This document shows positions 16,399-25,740 of a stretch of 64,000 nucleotides of DNA, in pieces. The DNA is taken from contig CAYFFQ010000003.1 of assembly GCA_964342465.1 (NCBI GenBank), positions 62,001-126,000 of the forward strand, in the 5' to 3' direction. How positions within the stretch are numbered: the first letter of the stretch is position 1; the number at the start of each line of letters is the position of its first letter. A program made the position numbers and the translations under genes. This DNA is from MGIIb-Q1 sp964342465 (GTDB lineage Archaea; Thermoplasmatota; Poseidoniia; Poseidoniales; Thalassarchaeaceae). The notes under the pieces were generated by a model, which saw only the letters and a list, made by a program, of their open reading frames with translations, had not been told where the DNA came from and made no database searches.

Positions 16399-18546
16399 AT
16401 GGTCGAGCCGAGAAATACCACGACCATGAAACAAATCCTTGAGGATGAGAGGCCTGAATTGGTGAAACTGCTGACAAAATACGAGGGGAAATTTGGCGTC
16501 GGGCCTGTTTGGATTGTCTCCGTTCCGGCTAGAATATGTGTGGCGGCAGACCATACTGATTACTGGAGGGGATTCTCGCCTGAACTCCTGACGATGGCGA
16601 GTGATGGTCAGACCATGTGGGGTGTCGTCGGACCGCGTGATGACGGCTCTGTCTCATGCTCCTCCTCTGACGAATCGTTCGATGATTGGAGCGGTACTGT
16701 TCACTCTTCGCTGAAGATTGGTGATGATTGGTTGGAATGGTTGCGAGACAGAGGGAGCCCTGCACCGAACTGGGCCAATTACATAATGGGCTCAATATAC
16801 AGAACCGCTATTGATTATGATGTCCCATTCGGATTCAATCTGTATGTCGATTCATCAATCCCTCCCGCTTCAGGAGCGTCGTCCTCATCAGCGCTGGCTA
16901 CGATGGCGATGATGGCGGTCAGACTCAGCAACGGTCTTCCAATAGGGAGGGAAGAACTGGTCACAGCCACCTCTGAAGGTGAGTGGTTTTGTGGAACAAG
17001 GGGAGGAATGCAGGACCATGCCACGATGCTTTTCGCCAAAGTGGGAAATTTCCTGAAATTGGGGTTTCGGCCGTTTTCATACGAATACATCGCGGTTCCT
17101 CGGAATATATCGGACAAATACTGGGTCACCATCTTCACCCACCCCTCCGACAAAGGAGGTGATGTTCTGAACTCGTTCAACCGCCTAGCCCTTGTTGCAA
17201 GAGAGATTGTTCCTCGGATTCTCGGTGAATGGAAGCCTGACGATGCGGATGAATTATTGGATAAATTACCGGAAAAAATTGTTCTGAATGATTTCTGTGC
17301 CGAATATTCCTGCCGCGGAATAGAGGGGCTCTACCCCGCTCTGTTCGACGATGAGGCGGCGAGTGTCGATGTGAAAGACAGGTTTCGGTTCGCAATGAAC
17401 GAATATGAACGGTGTCAATCAACTCAGCGGGAACTGGGGTTGGAGAGATGTTCTCCCGATGTGTTGGGAGGGTTATTGATTGATTCATGGAATGAGGCGG
17501 GGGATTATTATGGAATTCGAACCGAACTGATGGATGATATCGCTGACGCGGTTCTGCAAACTGATGGTGTGTATGGTGTGAAGGTGATGGGGGCGGGGTT
17601 TGGTGGTAATCTGCTGGCGTTGTGTGATGCCGATGTGAACCTCTCATCCATTGATTCGGATTATCATTACCACAGGCCGGGAGGGGGAGTGAGCATCTTT
17701 GACACCACAAATTATCTTCCATCGGTTCCACCAAGTAGGGCTTCAACTGCCGCTGTCATTCTGTGTGGGGGGAAGGGTTCTAGAATGAAGGAGAGGGGTA
17801 TCAATGAACATAAACCACTCATCTCTCTGAATGGAGTGCCTTCAACAAGGATTGTGTTGGAGATGCTGCAGAACCATCCGATTGGGGTGAAACAGATGAT
17901 ACTCGTCACGCCCCCTGAATTAGCCGCTCGTTATAGGGATGAGTTCGCTGACCTTCCCGTTTCCGTCGTTGCTCAACCAGATGCACTGGGAACTGGAAAT
18001 GCTGTCTATTGTGCTCTGGGTGAGTTGGAAGATTCCATAGAACATATTTATGTCACATTTGGGACTCAACCTCTGGTAAGAGAGGAGAGTGTTTCCGCAT
18101 CGCATTTCATGCATGTCAGCAGTGGGGCTGGATTTACAATGCCGACGACGATACGAAACCACCCATACGCGCCCTTGATAAGAGATGAAAAGGGAGAGGT
18201 GGTGGGGTCTCTCGAAACTCATCTTGACGGTGTTGAGGTTCCGGAATGGGGTGAAACCAATGTCGGAGGGTATTGGGTTTCAAGAGCGGCGCTAGACAAC
18301 ATATTGACACCCCTACATCACAAATTATTCGACGAAAATCTGCGCACCTATTCAACAAAATCCGGTGAATTGGGGTTTCCAAATGAGATGACAAAGGGGT
18401 GTTTGCACTTGGATTACAAAGTGGTTGGATTCCCCTGCTCAGACCCTGAAGAGGTGATTGGATTGAAGAGTCCGAATCACATTGAGGATATTGAAGGGTG
18501 GTTGACTCGACGGCTCCGATGGAGTAATGATTGGGTGAATTTGTAA
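16399..18546 (+). CDS. Fused galactokinase-like sugar kinase and sugar-1-phosphate nucleotidyltransferase
   Basis: 715 aa, two enzymes in one chain. Residues 40-420 are a GHMP/galactokinase-type kinase: SVPARICVAADHTDYWRGF (compare GEHTDY of GalK), PPASGASSSSAL at 155-166 (ATP loop), RGGMQDHATM with a likely catalytic Asp near 206, and VMGAGFGGNLLAL near 396-408. Residues 450-715 are a nucleotidyltransferase: AAVILCGGKGSRMKERG, then HKPLISLNG. The pairing suggests salvage: phosphorylation of a free sugar at C1, then activation to an NDP-sugar. Bacteroides FKP has the same idea in the opposite domain order. The sugar cannot be named. Confidence 0.85.
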   Translation: MVEPRNTTTMKQILEDERPELVKLLTKYEGKFGVGPVWIVSVPARICVAADHTDYWRGFSPELLTMASDGQTMWGVVGPRDDGSVSCSSSDESFDDWSGTVHSSLKIGDDWLEWLRDRGSPAPNWANYIMGSIYRTAIDYDVPFGFNLYVDSSIPPASGASSSSALATMAMMAVRLSNGLPIGREELVTATSEGEWFCGTRGGMQDHATMLFAKVGNFLKLGFRPFSYEYIAVPRNISDKYWVTIFTHPSDKGGDVLNSFNRLALVAREIVPRILGEWKPDDADELLDKLPEKIVLNDFCAEYSCRGIEGLYPALFDDEAASVDVKDRFRFAMNEYERCQSTQRELGLERCSPDVLGGLLIDSWNEAGDYYGIRTELMDDIADAVLQTDGVYGVKVMGAGFGGNLLALCDADVNLSSIDSDYHYHRPGGGVSIFDTTNYLPSVPPSRASTAAVILCGGKGSRMKERGINEHKPLISLNGVPSTRIVLEMLQNHPIGVKQMILVTPPELAARYRDEFADLPVSVVAQPDALGTGNAVYCALGELEDSIEHIYVTFGTQPLVREESVSASHFMHVSSGAGFTMPTTIRNHPYAPLIRDEKGEVVGSLETHLDGVEVPEWGETNVGGYWVSRAALDNILTPLHHKLFDENLRTYSTKSGELGFPNEMTKGCLHLDYKVVGFPCSDPEEVIGLKSPNHIEDIEGWLTRRLRWSNDWVNL

Positions 18547-18626
18547 TCCTCATTGATGGAGGTGGCTGGCGCCTTCCCGTCGTCCTCTTTCCTAGGGGCG
18601 ACTAAGCACCACCGCTTCCCCGCGTC

Positions 18627-19793
18627 TCACCGCAACAGGGATTCATATATCTCCGTCAACTGGTTGATGATGATGTCGCTGTTGAACCTTTTTCTCACTC
18701 TCTCGGAGATTGACGTGGGGTCCCACTCTTGTCTCATCAAAGAGCTCATGGCCTCGGCCAATGATTCAGGGTCATCGATGGGAGTGAGGAAACCGTCCTC
18801 ATCACTAATGACGGTGTTGGGACCGCCGCATCTTGTGGACACCACCGGTCTGCCGGTCGCCAGTGCTTCGATTATCACTATTCCTTGGGTTTCATATCTG
18901 CTCGGATGAACCAGTGCATGACATCCAGCGAATAGTGCCGGCATGCCGTCTCTGCTCACCGGCCCGTGAAAATTGACTCGGTGGGAAATACCCAATTCAT
19001 CAGCGAGGTTCTGTAGGGTGTTGAGGTGGGGGCCGCTGCCAACAACCCATAAATCGCAATCCAAGTCACTCAATCTTGAAAATGCGCGTAGTAATGTATC
19101 ATGCCCTTTATCATCGACGAGATTCCCCACGGTCATCCAAATGAATTTGCTCTCTACCACAGGGTTGGATAAAATGAAATTATCATTCACCATATGTGGG
19201 GTGATTATGAATTCCAAATTATCTATCTCAAGACATCGCTTCAAATCCTCTACTTGTGATTCGCTGATGGCGCAAAGTTGCTCGGCTTTGAAATATGTCT
19301 CTTGCGCTGTTTTTCTTTCACGGATTCCCGCTATACCTCTCGGAATCACCGACGAATGTTCGGTTATGACAAGTGGAATCCCATGTTTTTCTGATATTGC
19401 CGCGGCAACCACTCCACCCCAGAGGGCGCAGTGGCCATGAATCAGGTCCGGCTCTCCATGAGATGACCTGTAGACATCAAACATCTTCAATCCGAGTTTT
19501 ATCCTCGATTTGACACTCGCCTGATAAATCGGAGGAATTCTATGAAGGGGGCCTGGTTGCCAAAGGCGTTTGGCGGCCCGCACAACCGACAGCCCATTTT
19601 CTTCAGTGAGTGTGATGGGTGTTGTCTTCTCCTTCATCCATTCGGCGCTCGGGAAGTCAAAAAATCTGGCGGAGATAATACCTATTTTATGTCCTCTCTC
19701 TGAGAGTTTTTCGGCCTGTTCCCTGTAAAAACTGCCGAGTAGAGGCGCACCGACATGGGAATACCAAGAAGGAACCAGCAGAATATGCACCAC
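18627..19793 (-). CDS. Glycosyltransferase, GT4 family
   Basis: 388 aa. GT-B layout: an N-terminal acceptor domain beginning VHILLVPSWYSHVGAPLLGSF, then FIWMTVGNLVDDKGHDTLLRAF, LWVVGSGPHLNTLQNLADELG, and ALVHPSRYETQGIVIIEALATGRPVVSTRCGGPNTVI with the conserved EGxxxxEAxAxGxPVV-type donor site. No transmembrane segment is seen, so it probably acts at the inner membrane face on a lipid-linked or soluble glycan. It converges with the kinase fusion gene and lies 66 bases downstream of rpl18a on the same strand. Confidence 0.9.
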   Translation of the reverse strand: MVHILLVPSWYSHVGAPLLGSFYREQAEKLSERGHKIGIISARFFDFPSAEWMKEKTTPITLTEENGLSVVRAAKRLWQPGPLHRIPPIYQASVKSRIKLGLKMFDVYRSSHGEPDLIHGHCALWGGVVAAAISEKHGIPLVITEHSSVIPRGIAGIRERKTAQETYFKAEQLCAISESQVEDLKRCLEIDNLEFIITPHMVNDNFILSNPVVESKFIWMTVGNLVDDKGHDTLLRAFSRLSDLDCDLWVVGSGPHLNTLQNLADELGISHRVNFHGPVSRDGMPALFAGCHALVHPSRYETQGIVIIEALATGRPVVSTRCGGPNTVISDEDGFLTPIDDPESLAEAMSSLMRQEWDPTSISERVRKRFNSDIIINQLTEIYESLLR

Positions 19794-19859
19794 ATCACAT
19801 CCCGAGTGTTGAGACTCAGGGTTCGGCCATATGTCAAGACGGTTGTGACGGTTCGGCCA

Positions 19860-20132
19860 TCACTCTTCTTCGGAAGTTGCTGTGCTGGTCGCTCGGGCTG
19901 GTTTACCACCATCTCGGAAAGCAGAGATGACCTTCGCTTCGGTTGAAGTGGAGGGGTCTATGGCCTCAATGGTCGTCACTTTGATGGCGCGGCGGGAGGC
20001 GCGATGGCGGCTCCCAAGCGTGGAGAGGACTCGATGCAGGGCATCGTTTTCATCAACCGCCACCACATCCTGAGTGAACTCTTGAATCCTCTTGCCGTTG
20101 GGAAAGGTGCCCACCACTCTGTATGCCTTCAT
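19860..20132 (-). CDS. rpl18a: Archaeal large-subunit ribosomal protein LX (L18a/L20a)
   Basis: 90 aa. The pattern AYRVVGTFPNGKRIQEFTQDVVAVDENDALHRVLSTLGSRHRASRRAIKV matches LX, which has a xVxGxF start, a FTKEVxAxxEExAxEK helix and a GSKHRxKRxxIKI end. The last 35 residues extend beyond the usual LX length and are low complexity. In many archaea this gene lies directly next to pfdA and ftsY; here a 5.4-kb sugar block separates them. Confidence 0.85.
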   Translation of the reverse strand: MKAYRVVGTFPNGKRIQEFTQDVVAVDENDALHRVLSTLGSRHRASRRAIKVTTIEAIDPSTSTEAKVISAFRDGGKPARATSTATSEEE

Positions 20133-20155
20133 CGGATGTTCCGACTTGGGATGCC

Positions 20156-20163
20156 GTCTTAAA
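20156..20163 (+). promoter_or_regulatory. TATA-like box for the subtilase gene
   Basis: TCTTAAAC lies 24-31 bases before ATG 20187, consistent with a leaderless transcript. The 54-base space to rpl18a would have to hold a promoter for each divergent gene. Confidence 0.35.
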
Positions 20164-20186
20164 CGCGATGGCCGCTACTGGACACC

Positions 20187-22649
20187 ATGGCTGGGAGGTT
20201 GTCCGCACTTGCACTCTCTCTCTTTTTCATCATGCCATTACCCACGGGCCTGTTTGAAGATGACTCTCTGAGAGGCGAGAATATCATCAATTCTGAATTG
20301 TTCTTTAGCAGGAGTTGGGCGGAATGGAACGACTTGGATGTTCACCCACTAAGAGAGTTGGGGGGTGGGAAAGTCCTGGTTTGGGGTGCCCTTGAGGGTG
20401 ATGTTGAGCCGGCACGCACCACAGAATATCGAGGTTCTGGTGGCGAAGTCGGGCCGTTCCTTGTGGTGATGGAGCCATTTCTCCCAGAGGGTGTGGCTGA
20501 ACGGTTGTTCTCTGAAATAGACCGGTTCGGATTCAATCCAGAATGGGTTGTGAAACACAGGGGGTTGTCTCCCTCTCCCAATGTGATTGCTATCCAACCG
20601 CCGGAGATATTTGGTGATTGGTGGCCGGCGATTGAGCAGATGCATGGCTTGCATTGGGTTGAACCTGTCTTGAAGACTGAAGGGCGGAACGATGTCTCGG
20701 CTTCGATAATGCAACACGGTTTGAATGAGAGTTGGCCGGCGTGGTTGTTGGGACTTGATGGTAGTGGTGTTGTCATCGCCAACGCCGATTCTGGAATCGA
20801 CAGAGACCACGCATGCTTCCGTGAAGCAACCGATGCCGGCGCGCCGGGAAGCGAATGGAACAATGCTACAGGAACACCGGGGATAAATCACAGGAAAATC
20901 CTCTTTCTCAATGAATCGATTGATGATTGGGATTCACCGTCAAATGAAAATTATCGGCACGGAACTCACATCGCAGGCTCTCTCGCCTGTCGTTCTGTAT
21001 GGGAAATCGACGCCGAAAACAATGGAAGATGGAGTGAGGCGGTTCCACGGGGTGGGGCATCAATGGCACATGGGGCCAAACTTGTAATCGAAGATGTCGT
21101 TGATGGCGATGGGTGGCACATCCCTGCAATTGAGAGCCTCTTTTCAGAAGCGGCGGAACATGGTGCGGTCATTCGCTCTGACTCTTGGGGGGATGACTCG
21201 TCTGAGTACACCCACCGCACATCGATGTTTGACACTTGGTTGTATCAAGTTCCTTGGTCAGTATCCTTCGTTGCGCCTGGTAACACCGGCGCTGAGGTGT
21301 TGGAGCCGGCGAACGGATTGAATGTTGTATCGGTTGGTGCAGCTCACAACGACGGGTCGGCGGATATCTGGACCCTCTCCCCCAGAAATGAAACCCAACA
21401 GGGTAGAATGGGGGTCACCATCGTTGCACCGGGGGTCAAGATATCATCTGCGAAGGCGGACGGAATTCACGATTCGTATAACGATGATATGAGAACTTCA
21501 ACTGGAACTTCGATGTCGACTCCACAAGCAGCGGCGGCGGCGGCCGTGATTCAGCAGATGGTCGAAAACGGTTGGATTACCGACAACAGAAGTGGAAACG
21601 GTGTCCCGACGACCAGCCTCCGACCCGACTGGGCTGCAGCAAGTGAACCGAATCTGAGTAATGGTTCAATCATGCTCGCAGAAGGATTCACCCCTTCTGG
21701 CCCCCTGATTCGGGCTCTCCTCACATTGAGTGGTGAATCACTTGAGGGGGGGCGACAGGCGGAGTTGTCTCTCGGACCAGCACCCGATAATTCTCAGGGG
21801 TGGGGTCGGATCAACCTCTCCAATCTGGTCGATTTCAGGCGAATTGAAGAGGGTCTCTCTGACGGGGATGATGCTCTCGTTGAGCCGAGTGGAGACCTCT
21901 GGGTCCACGACTCGTTCCGATTGCATGACAACGGCTGGCAGGAACTGGTGGCCACTTGGATTGATGAAGATTCTTCGTCAATATCCACTCATGAATGGGA
22001 CGGGGGTGGGGCGGTCGGGCCGTTCCTCTCTACTCAAGAGGAGGTTTCATGGACAGTTACACCGCAACCAAACAGTGATTTCAATGTCAGACTTGCTTGG
22101 AACTCCGCTCCGAATATCGATGCGCGAGATGACTTGGACCTGCTCGTCGTTCTCAATGACGGGAGGGTGTATTTCGGAAACGATTTCACCGAGAGTGGTG
22201 TGAATGATTCGATAGAGACTATCGAAGGTGTCCACATCCCATCTTCATCGCTTGCTGGCATTACTTCAATGCAAGTGATTGTCGTCGCCCGACATGTTCA
22301 TTCTGGGCCGAATGAGGGGGTGGTCGGCTTGATGGGTGACAAAATCGGATTCGCGTTGGCGATAAAGGGAATTAATCGGGAGGTTGTTGTTTCCAATCAA
22401 GGGTGGGACGAAATTTCGATTGATAATGATAAAAATACGGTGCAGTGGGGTGATTTCATGGGTGTGACTGCACCGATTGTTGCCGCGGTGATTGTTTTGT
22501 TTATCGTCGGTATTGTAATTATTGATTGGAAGGTGTTGAAGCACCAGCATGATGGCGGCGGGGCGATGACCGAAGGTCAACCTTCAAACCATGAAGGGTT
22601 CTCCCTGCCAACGGCGATAGTGCCGCGCACAGGTGATGATGATGAGTGA
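20187..22649 (+). CDS. Secreted or membrane-anchored subtilisin-like serine protease (S8)
   Basis: 820 aa. Residues 1-21 are a signal peptide (LSALALSLFFIMPLPTG). The catalytic triad is in place: Asp201 in VVIANADSGIDRDH, His258 in YRHGTHIAGS and Ser442 in STGTSMSTPQAAAAA. A beta-rich region follows, like the P-proprotein-type or jelly-roll domains of exported subtilases. A transmembrane helix near residues 765-785 (IVAAVIVLFIVGIVIIDW) is followed by a short cytoplasmic tail. It probably degrades extracellular protein while held at the cell surface. The stop overlaps the start of the actin-like gene by 8 bases. Confidence 0.92.
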   Translation: MAGRLSALALSLFFIMPLPTGLFEDDSLRGENIINSELFFSRSWAEWNDLDVHPLRELGGGKVLVWGALEGDVEPARTTEYRGSGGEVGPFLVVMEPFLPEGVAERLFSEIDRFGFNPEWVVKHRGLSPSPNVIAIQPPEIFGDWWPAIEQMHGLHWVEPVLKTEGRNDVSASIMQHGLNESWPAWLLGLDGSGVVIANADSGIDRDHACFREATDAGAPGSEWNNATGTPGINHRKILFLNESIDDWDSPSNENYRHGTHIAGSLACRSVWEIDAENNGRWSEAVPRGGASMAHGAKLVIEDVVDGDGWHIPAIESLFSEAAEHGAVIRSDSWGDDSSEYTHRTSMFDTWLYQVPWSVSFVAPGNTGAEVLEPANGLNVVSVGAAHNDGSADIWTLSPRNETQQGRMGVTIVAPGVKISSAKADGIHDSYNDDMRTSTGTSMSTPQAAAAAAVIQQMVENGWITDNRSGNGVPTTSLRPDWAAASEPNLSNGSIMLAEGFTPSGPLIRALLTLSGESLEGGRQAELSLGPAPDNSQGWGRINLSNLVDFRRIEEGLSDGDDALVEPSGDLWVHDSFRLHDNGWQELVATWIDEDSSSISTHEWDGGGAVGPFLSTQEEVSWTVTPQPNSDFNVRLAWNSAPNIDARDDLDLLVVLNDGRVYFGNDFTESGVNDSIETIEGVHIPSSSLAGITSMQVIVVARHVHSGPNEGVVGLMGDKIGFALAIKGINREVVVSNQGWDEISIDNDKNTVQWGDFMGVTAPIVAAVIVLFIVGIVIIDWKVLKHQHDGGGAMTEGQPSNHEGFSLPTAIVPRTGDDDE

Positions 22650-23646
22650 AAGACTGTACATTGGTATTGATTTGGGTACTTTCCAATCAACGATTTCTTC
22701 CTCGACAGCAAAAATGGAGACGGTTCGGACGGTGGTTGGGAAACCGAAGGACCCGATTGCTCGCAACTTCCTGAAGAGAGACACTCTTTTCGGTGATGAT
22801 GCTCTGAAGAACAAATTGGCTTGTAACCTCTACCATCCTCTTTCTGCTGGAGTGGCACAAGATGACGAAAACAACCTTGCAGCCGCAAAGTCGTTCGTCA
22901 CCCACCTCGTCGAGATGGTAGACCCAGAAGAATACGATGAGGTGTTCGGCGTCATCTGCTCGCCATCACACATCTCATTCGTCGACAAGAGCAATCTAGT
23001 CAGCATTCTGCGAGGGCAGGTTAATGCGATAATGGTCGTCTCTGAACCATTTGCAGTCGCATTCGGCCTCGATGAAATCGGTGGAAGCATCGTCGTTGAC
23101 ATCGGTGCGGGAACTACTGACATCGCCAGAATCTATGGTACCTTCCCCAATGAAGATGACCAAATCACGATTTCCGAGGCTGGGGACTGGATAGATGAGA
23201 GACTGATGGAACTGGTCGCCAAGAAGTTCACCGGCGCACAGTTGACCAAAGAGATGGTTCGCAAGTGGAAAGAAGCCGGTTCATACGTCGGTGGAGAAGA
23301 GAGAGAACAGATGGTCGAACTGTCCGTTGAAGGAAAGAAGCAGGTTGTCGATGTCGGTGACTTAGTGCAGATAGCATGTGAGGAGTTGGTGCCACACATT
23401 GTCCGAGCCGTAAAAGGAATCGTTGCGGGTGCTGACCCTGAATACCAGAATATGTATCGGGATAACATCATCATTTCTGGCGGTGGGTCGCTGATTGATG
23501 GTCTCGCTGACAGAATCGCTGACGAGTTGGCGGATATCGGGGATGTCAGAGTATGGTGCGCCGACGACCCGATGGTCAGAGTGGCGGACGGTGCTCTCAA
23601 ATTGGCCCTACAGATGCCGGATGACCAATACACCGCCATCAGTTGA
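22642..23646 (+). CDS. Actin/MreB-like ATPase
   Basis: 334 aa, the MreB/MamK size. The actin-fold nucleotide motifs are present: LYIGIDLGTFQSTISS (phosphate 1), IVVDIGAGTTDIARI (phosphate 2) and IIISGGGSLIDGLADRI (adenosine). VVSEPFAVAFGLDE matches the connecting region before phosphate 2. Hsp70 is excluded by length. Proteins of this group polymerise into filaments that shape cells or position structures. ATG 22642 follows AGGTGAT and makes an ATGAGTGA overlap with the subtilase stop. The coiled-coil gene follows 104 bases later. Confidence 0.85.
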   Translation: MSERLYIGIDLGTFQSTISSSTAKMETVRTVVGKPKDPIARNFLKRDTLFGDDALKNKLACNLYHPLSAGVAQDDENNLAAAKSFVTHLVEMVDPEEYDEVFGVICSPSHISFVDKSNLVSILRGQVNAIMVVSEPFAVAFGLDEIGGSIVVDIGAGTTDIARIYGTFPNEDDQITISEAGDWIDERLMELVAKKFTGAQLTKEMVRKWKEAGSYVGGEEREQMVELSVEGKKQVVDVGDLVQIACEELVPHIVRAVKGIVAGADPEYQNMYRDNIIISGGGSLIDGLADRIADELADIGDVRVWCADDPMVRVADGALKLALQMPDDQYTAIS

Positions 23647-23750
23647 AGCCGGTTCGGTGACTATAGAAGGGGTGAACAAACCCAATCAAGACCGCCTTCA
23701 CAATGTGAAGGTTCAAGAATGGTTCTCTCTCGATGGGGAGTTGATTGAGC

Positions 23751-24917
23751 ATGGGGCCAGCCACCGCCACCAATGGAAAGACCGGTTCAGGTGATGATGT
23801 AGACCGCGCTGCTCTCGCTGGTATGCTCTCTGGCTTCGACTCTGAAAAATTGATTGATGAAGTAATCACTGCATGGGAGGAACTGGCCGCTGCGAACCGT
23901 CAGATGGCCACTGCCGAGCAGAGAAACAGGGTCTTGGAACTGGACCTCGAAGAGAGAAACGAGTTGGGGGCGCCTGAGCGAGCGCGGCTGTTGAAGGTTG
24001 AAGAGGACTTGAAAGACCGGGAAACGAAAATAATCCATCTTGAGAGAATGGTTGATGACCTCAGAAGAGAGAAAGATGCTGTCGAGAAATCGGTGGGCGC
24101 TCTCAGAATTGATGAGTTAGAAAGAAGTGAGGCATCACTTCAGGCGAAAGTTGGGGAGCAGACAGATGTCATCTCGGAGATGGAGGCGAAACTCGACCAA
24201 CTCATAGACACTCTCGAAAGGGCGACTGAGGCGGGTCTGACCTCGGTGACCGCAGACGAAGTGAGACTGTTGAACAGAGAGTTGGAAGAGGCGCACAGAA
24301 CAATCACGATGGAACAGACTGAGAATAACACCCTGTGTGATGAGAGAGATAGACTCAGAGAGATGGTGGAACAGACCAAGGGTCTACTCGAACAGCGCGA
24401 CCTCCGTCTGAAGGAGGTGGAAGGCCAATTGCAACGGTTGATGGATGGGCCCCGTTCCATTTCTGCTGAACACGATTACCTCGTGGAACAGATAGAGGAG
24501 TTGAAGCGACGCCTGTTGGAGAGAAATCGCGAATATGAAGCCTTGCGAAGACGGGAGAGACGATTGCATCGAGAGGTCTTTGAGAGAGATGAGAGGATCC
24601 AACAGATGCGGTTGACGATCCAGGACATTGAGGGGGGATTGGCTGACAGGACCGCCGAACTCAGGGCCCTTGAAGATGTTCATGAGAGGGTGTCTGCCGA
24701 GGTGGACGGCCTGCGCCGCTCGGAGAGAACACGTGAGGTGGTGAGTGGGGCTTTCCAAGATTCCCTCGAGGTTCTTCGCTCTCACGAACAGATGAAAGCC
24801 AGACGAGAAACAGCGGGGATAGAAGATGATGATTCTATCCCCGAGCCGGGCCTTGCTAACTCTCCTGGTGGGAGGGCGGCGCCTGTGTTGAAGGATATCG
24901 AAGACCTTGATGATTGA
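23751..24917 (+). CDS. Long coiled-coil protein next to the actin-like gene
   Basis: 388 aa. From about residue 25 to 345 the sequence is almost continuous charged heptad-like helix, rich in Glu, Arg and Leu (for example LLKVEEDLKDRETKIIHLER, and VEQIEELKRRLLERNREYEA). Short breaks occur near residues 155 and 230. The N-terminus is Gly/Ser/Thr-rich and the C-terminus acidic. No known family is recognised; it resembles filament or spacer proteins in general form. ATG 23751 is preferred over the in-frame TTG at 23745. It is a plausible partner of the actin-like ATPase on grounds of position only. Confidence 0.8.
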   Translation: MGPATATNGKTGSGDDVDRAALAGMLSGFDSEKLIDEVITAWEELAAANRQMATAEQRNRVLELDLEERNELGAPERARLLKVEEDLKDRETKIIHLERMVDDLRREKDAVEKSVGALRIDELERSEASLQAKVGEQTDVISEMEAKLDQLIDTLERATEAGLTSVTADEVRLLNRELEEAHRTITMEQTENNTLCDERDRLREMVEQTKGLLEQRDLRLKEVEGQLQRLMDGPRSISAEHDYLVEQIEELKRRLLERNREYEALRRRERRLHREVFERDERIQQMRLTIQDIEGGLADRTAELRALEDVHERVSAEVDGLRRSERTREVVSGAFQDSLEVLRSHEQMKARRETAGIEDDDSIPEPGLANSPGGRAAPVLKDIEDLDD

Positions 24918-24921
24918 TTCA

Positions 24922-25740
24922 TCAAAATGCAGATATCATTTCTCTTAGGGATTGTTCAAGTTCCTCATAACTGTCCATCTGCTCGGTCAGATTGCCAGTG
25001 ACTATCCAATCGGCGCCGGCGGAGACTGCGGTGGCGGCCTGAGCAGGGGTGCGGATTCCACCGCCGACTATCAATGTGAGACTGCATGATTGGCGAGCCG
25101 CACTTACCAACTCCGGGGATACCGGTTTCTCGGCGCCGCTACCCGCCTCGAGATAAAGCAGTTTGAAACCGAAGGACTCGGCACAGACGGCATAGGCAGA
25201 CACCCTTTCGATATCATCGGCTGCGATTGGGTCTGCTTGCCCGACTTCGCCCACCTTCCCCCCAGGACTACAGACGATATACCCCATGGACAGGGTGGTC
25301 AAACCGGCTTCTCTTATGGCAAGGGCCCCGGAAACCTGCTCCTCTATCAGAAAACGGGGCGAGGTGCTGTTCATCAACATCATGAATGTGATGGCATCGG
25401 CGGCGGGGGAGAACGCCTTCGCTCCTGAAGGGAAGAGGACGACGGGAACGCGCCAATCCACGCCCCCATCAGATTCTCTTTCAGACTCGTCTGCGAGAGC
25501 TTGTTGAATCGCCACCACCGTCTCATGGACATTGATGCCATCGGTGCCGGTGGAGCCGCCGACGAATATCATCCCGCTACCAGCCCTGACAGCGGCTACA
25601 CACCGCGCGGCTGCTATCTCACTGGGCTGTGAGTCCGGGTCTATCAAGGTGATATGACGAGCACCCCTCCTCGCAGCGACGAATTCCAAGAGGGGTTGGT
25701 TGCCGCGGTCTGTCATCGCCCCCCCCACAACACCTATCAC
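24922..25740 (-). CDS. Geranylgeranylglyceryl phosphate synthase
   Basis: 272 aa TIM barrel. ARHITLIDPDSQPSE near the start, MIFVGGSTGTDGINVHETV, VVLFPSGAKAFSPAADAITFMMLMNS, KLLYLEAGSGAEKPVSPELV, and LIVGGGIRTPAQAATAVSAGADWIVTGNL are the family motifs for substrate and phosphate binding. It joins geranylgeranyl diphosphate to sn-glycerol 1-phosphate, the first committed step of archaeal lipids. GTG 25740 overlaps the upstream stop by 4 bases; ATG 25716 is an alternative. It is third in a minus-strand set with a ferredoxin and a short flavoprotein-like gene. Confidence 0.93.
   Translation of the reverse strand: MIGVVGGAMTDRGNQPLLEFVAARRGARHITLIDPDSQPSEIAAARCVAAVRAGSGMIFVGGSTGTDGINVHETVVAIQQALADESERESDGGVDWRVPVVLFPSGAKAFSPAADAITFMMLMNSTSPRFLIEEQVSGALAIREAGLTTLSMGYIVCSPGGKVGEVGQADPIAADDIERVSAYAVCAESFGFKLLYLEAGSGAEKPVSPELVSAARQSCSLTLIVGGGIRTPAQAATAVSAGADWIVTGNLTEQMDSYEELEQSLREMISAF

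Noticed and set aside
16529..17746. Minus-strand ORFs within the kinase fusion
   Set aside because: His/Pro/Arg-rich shadows of a strongly supported plus-strand gene.
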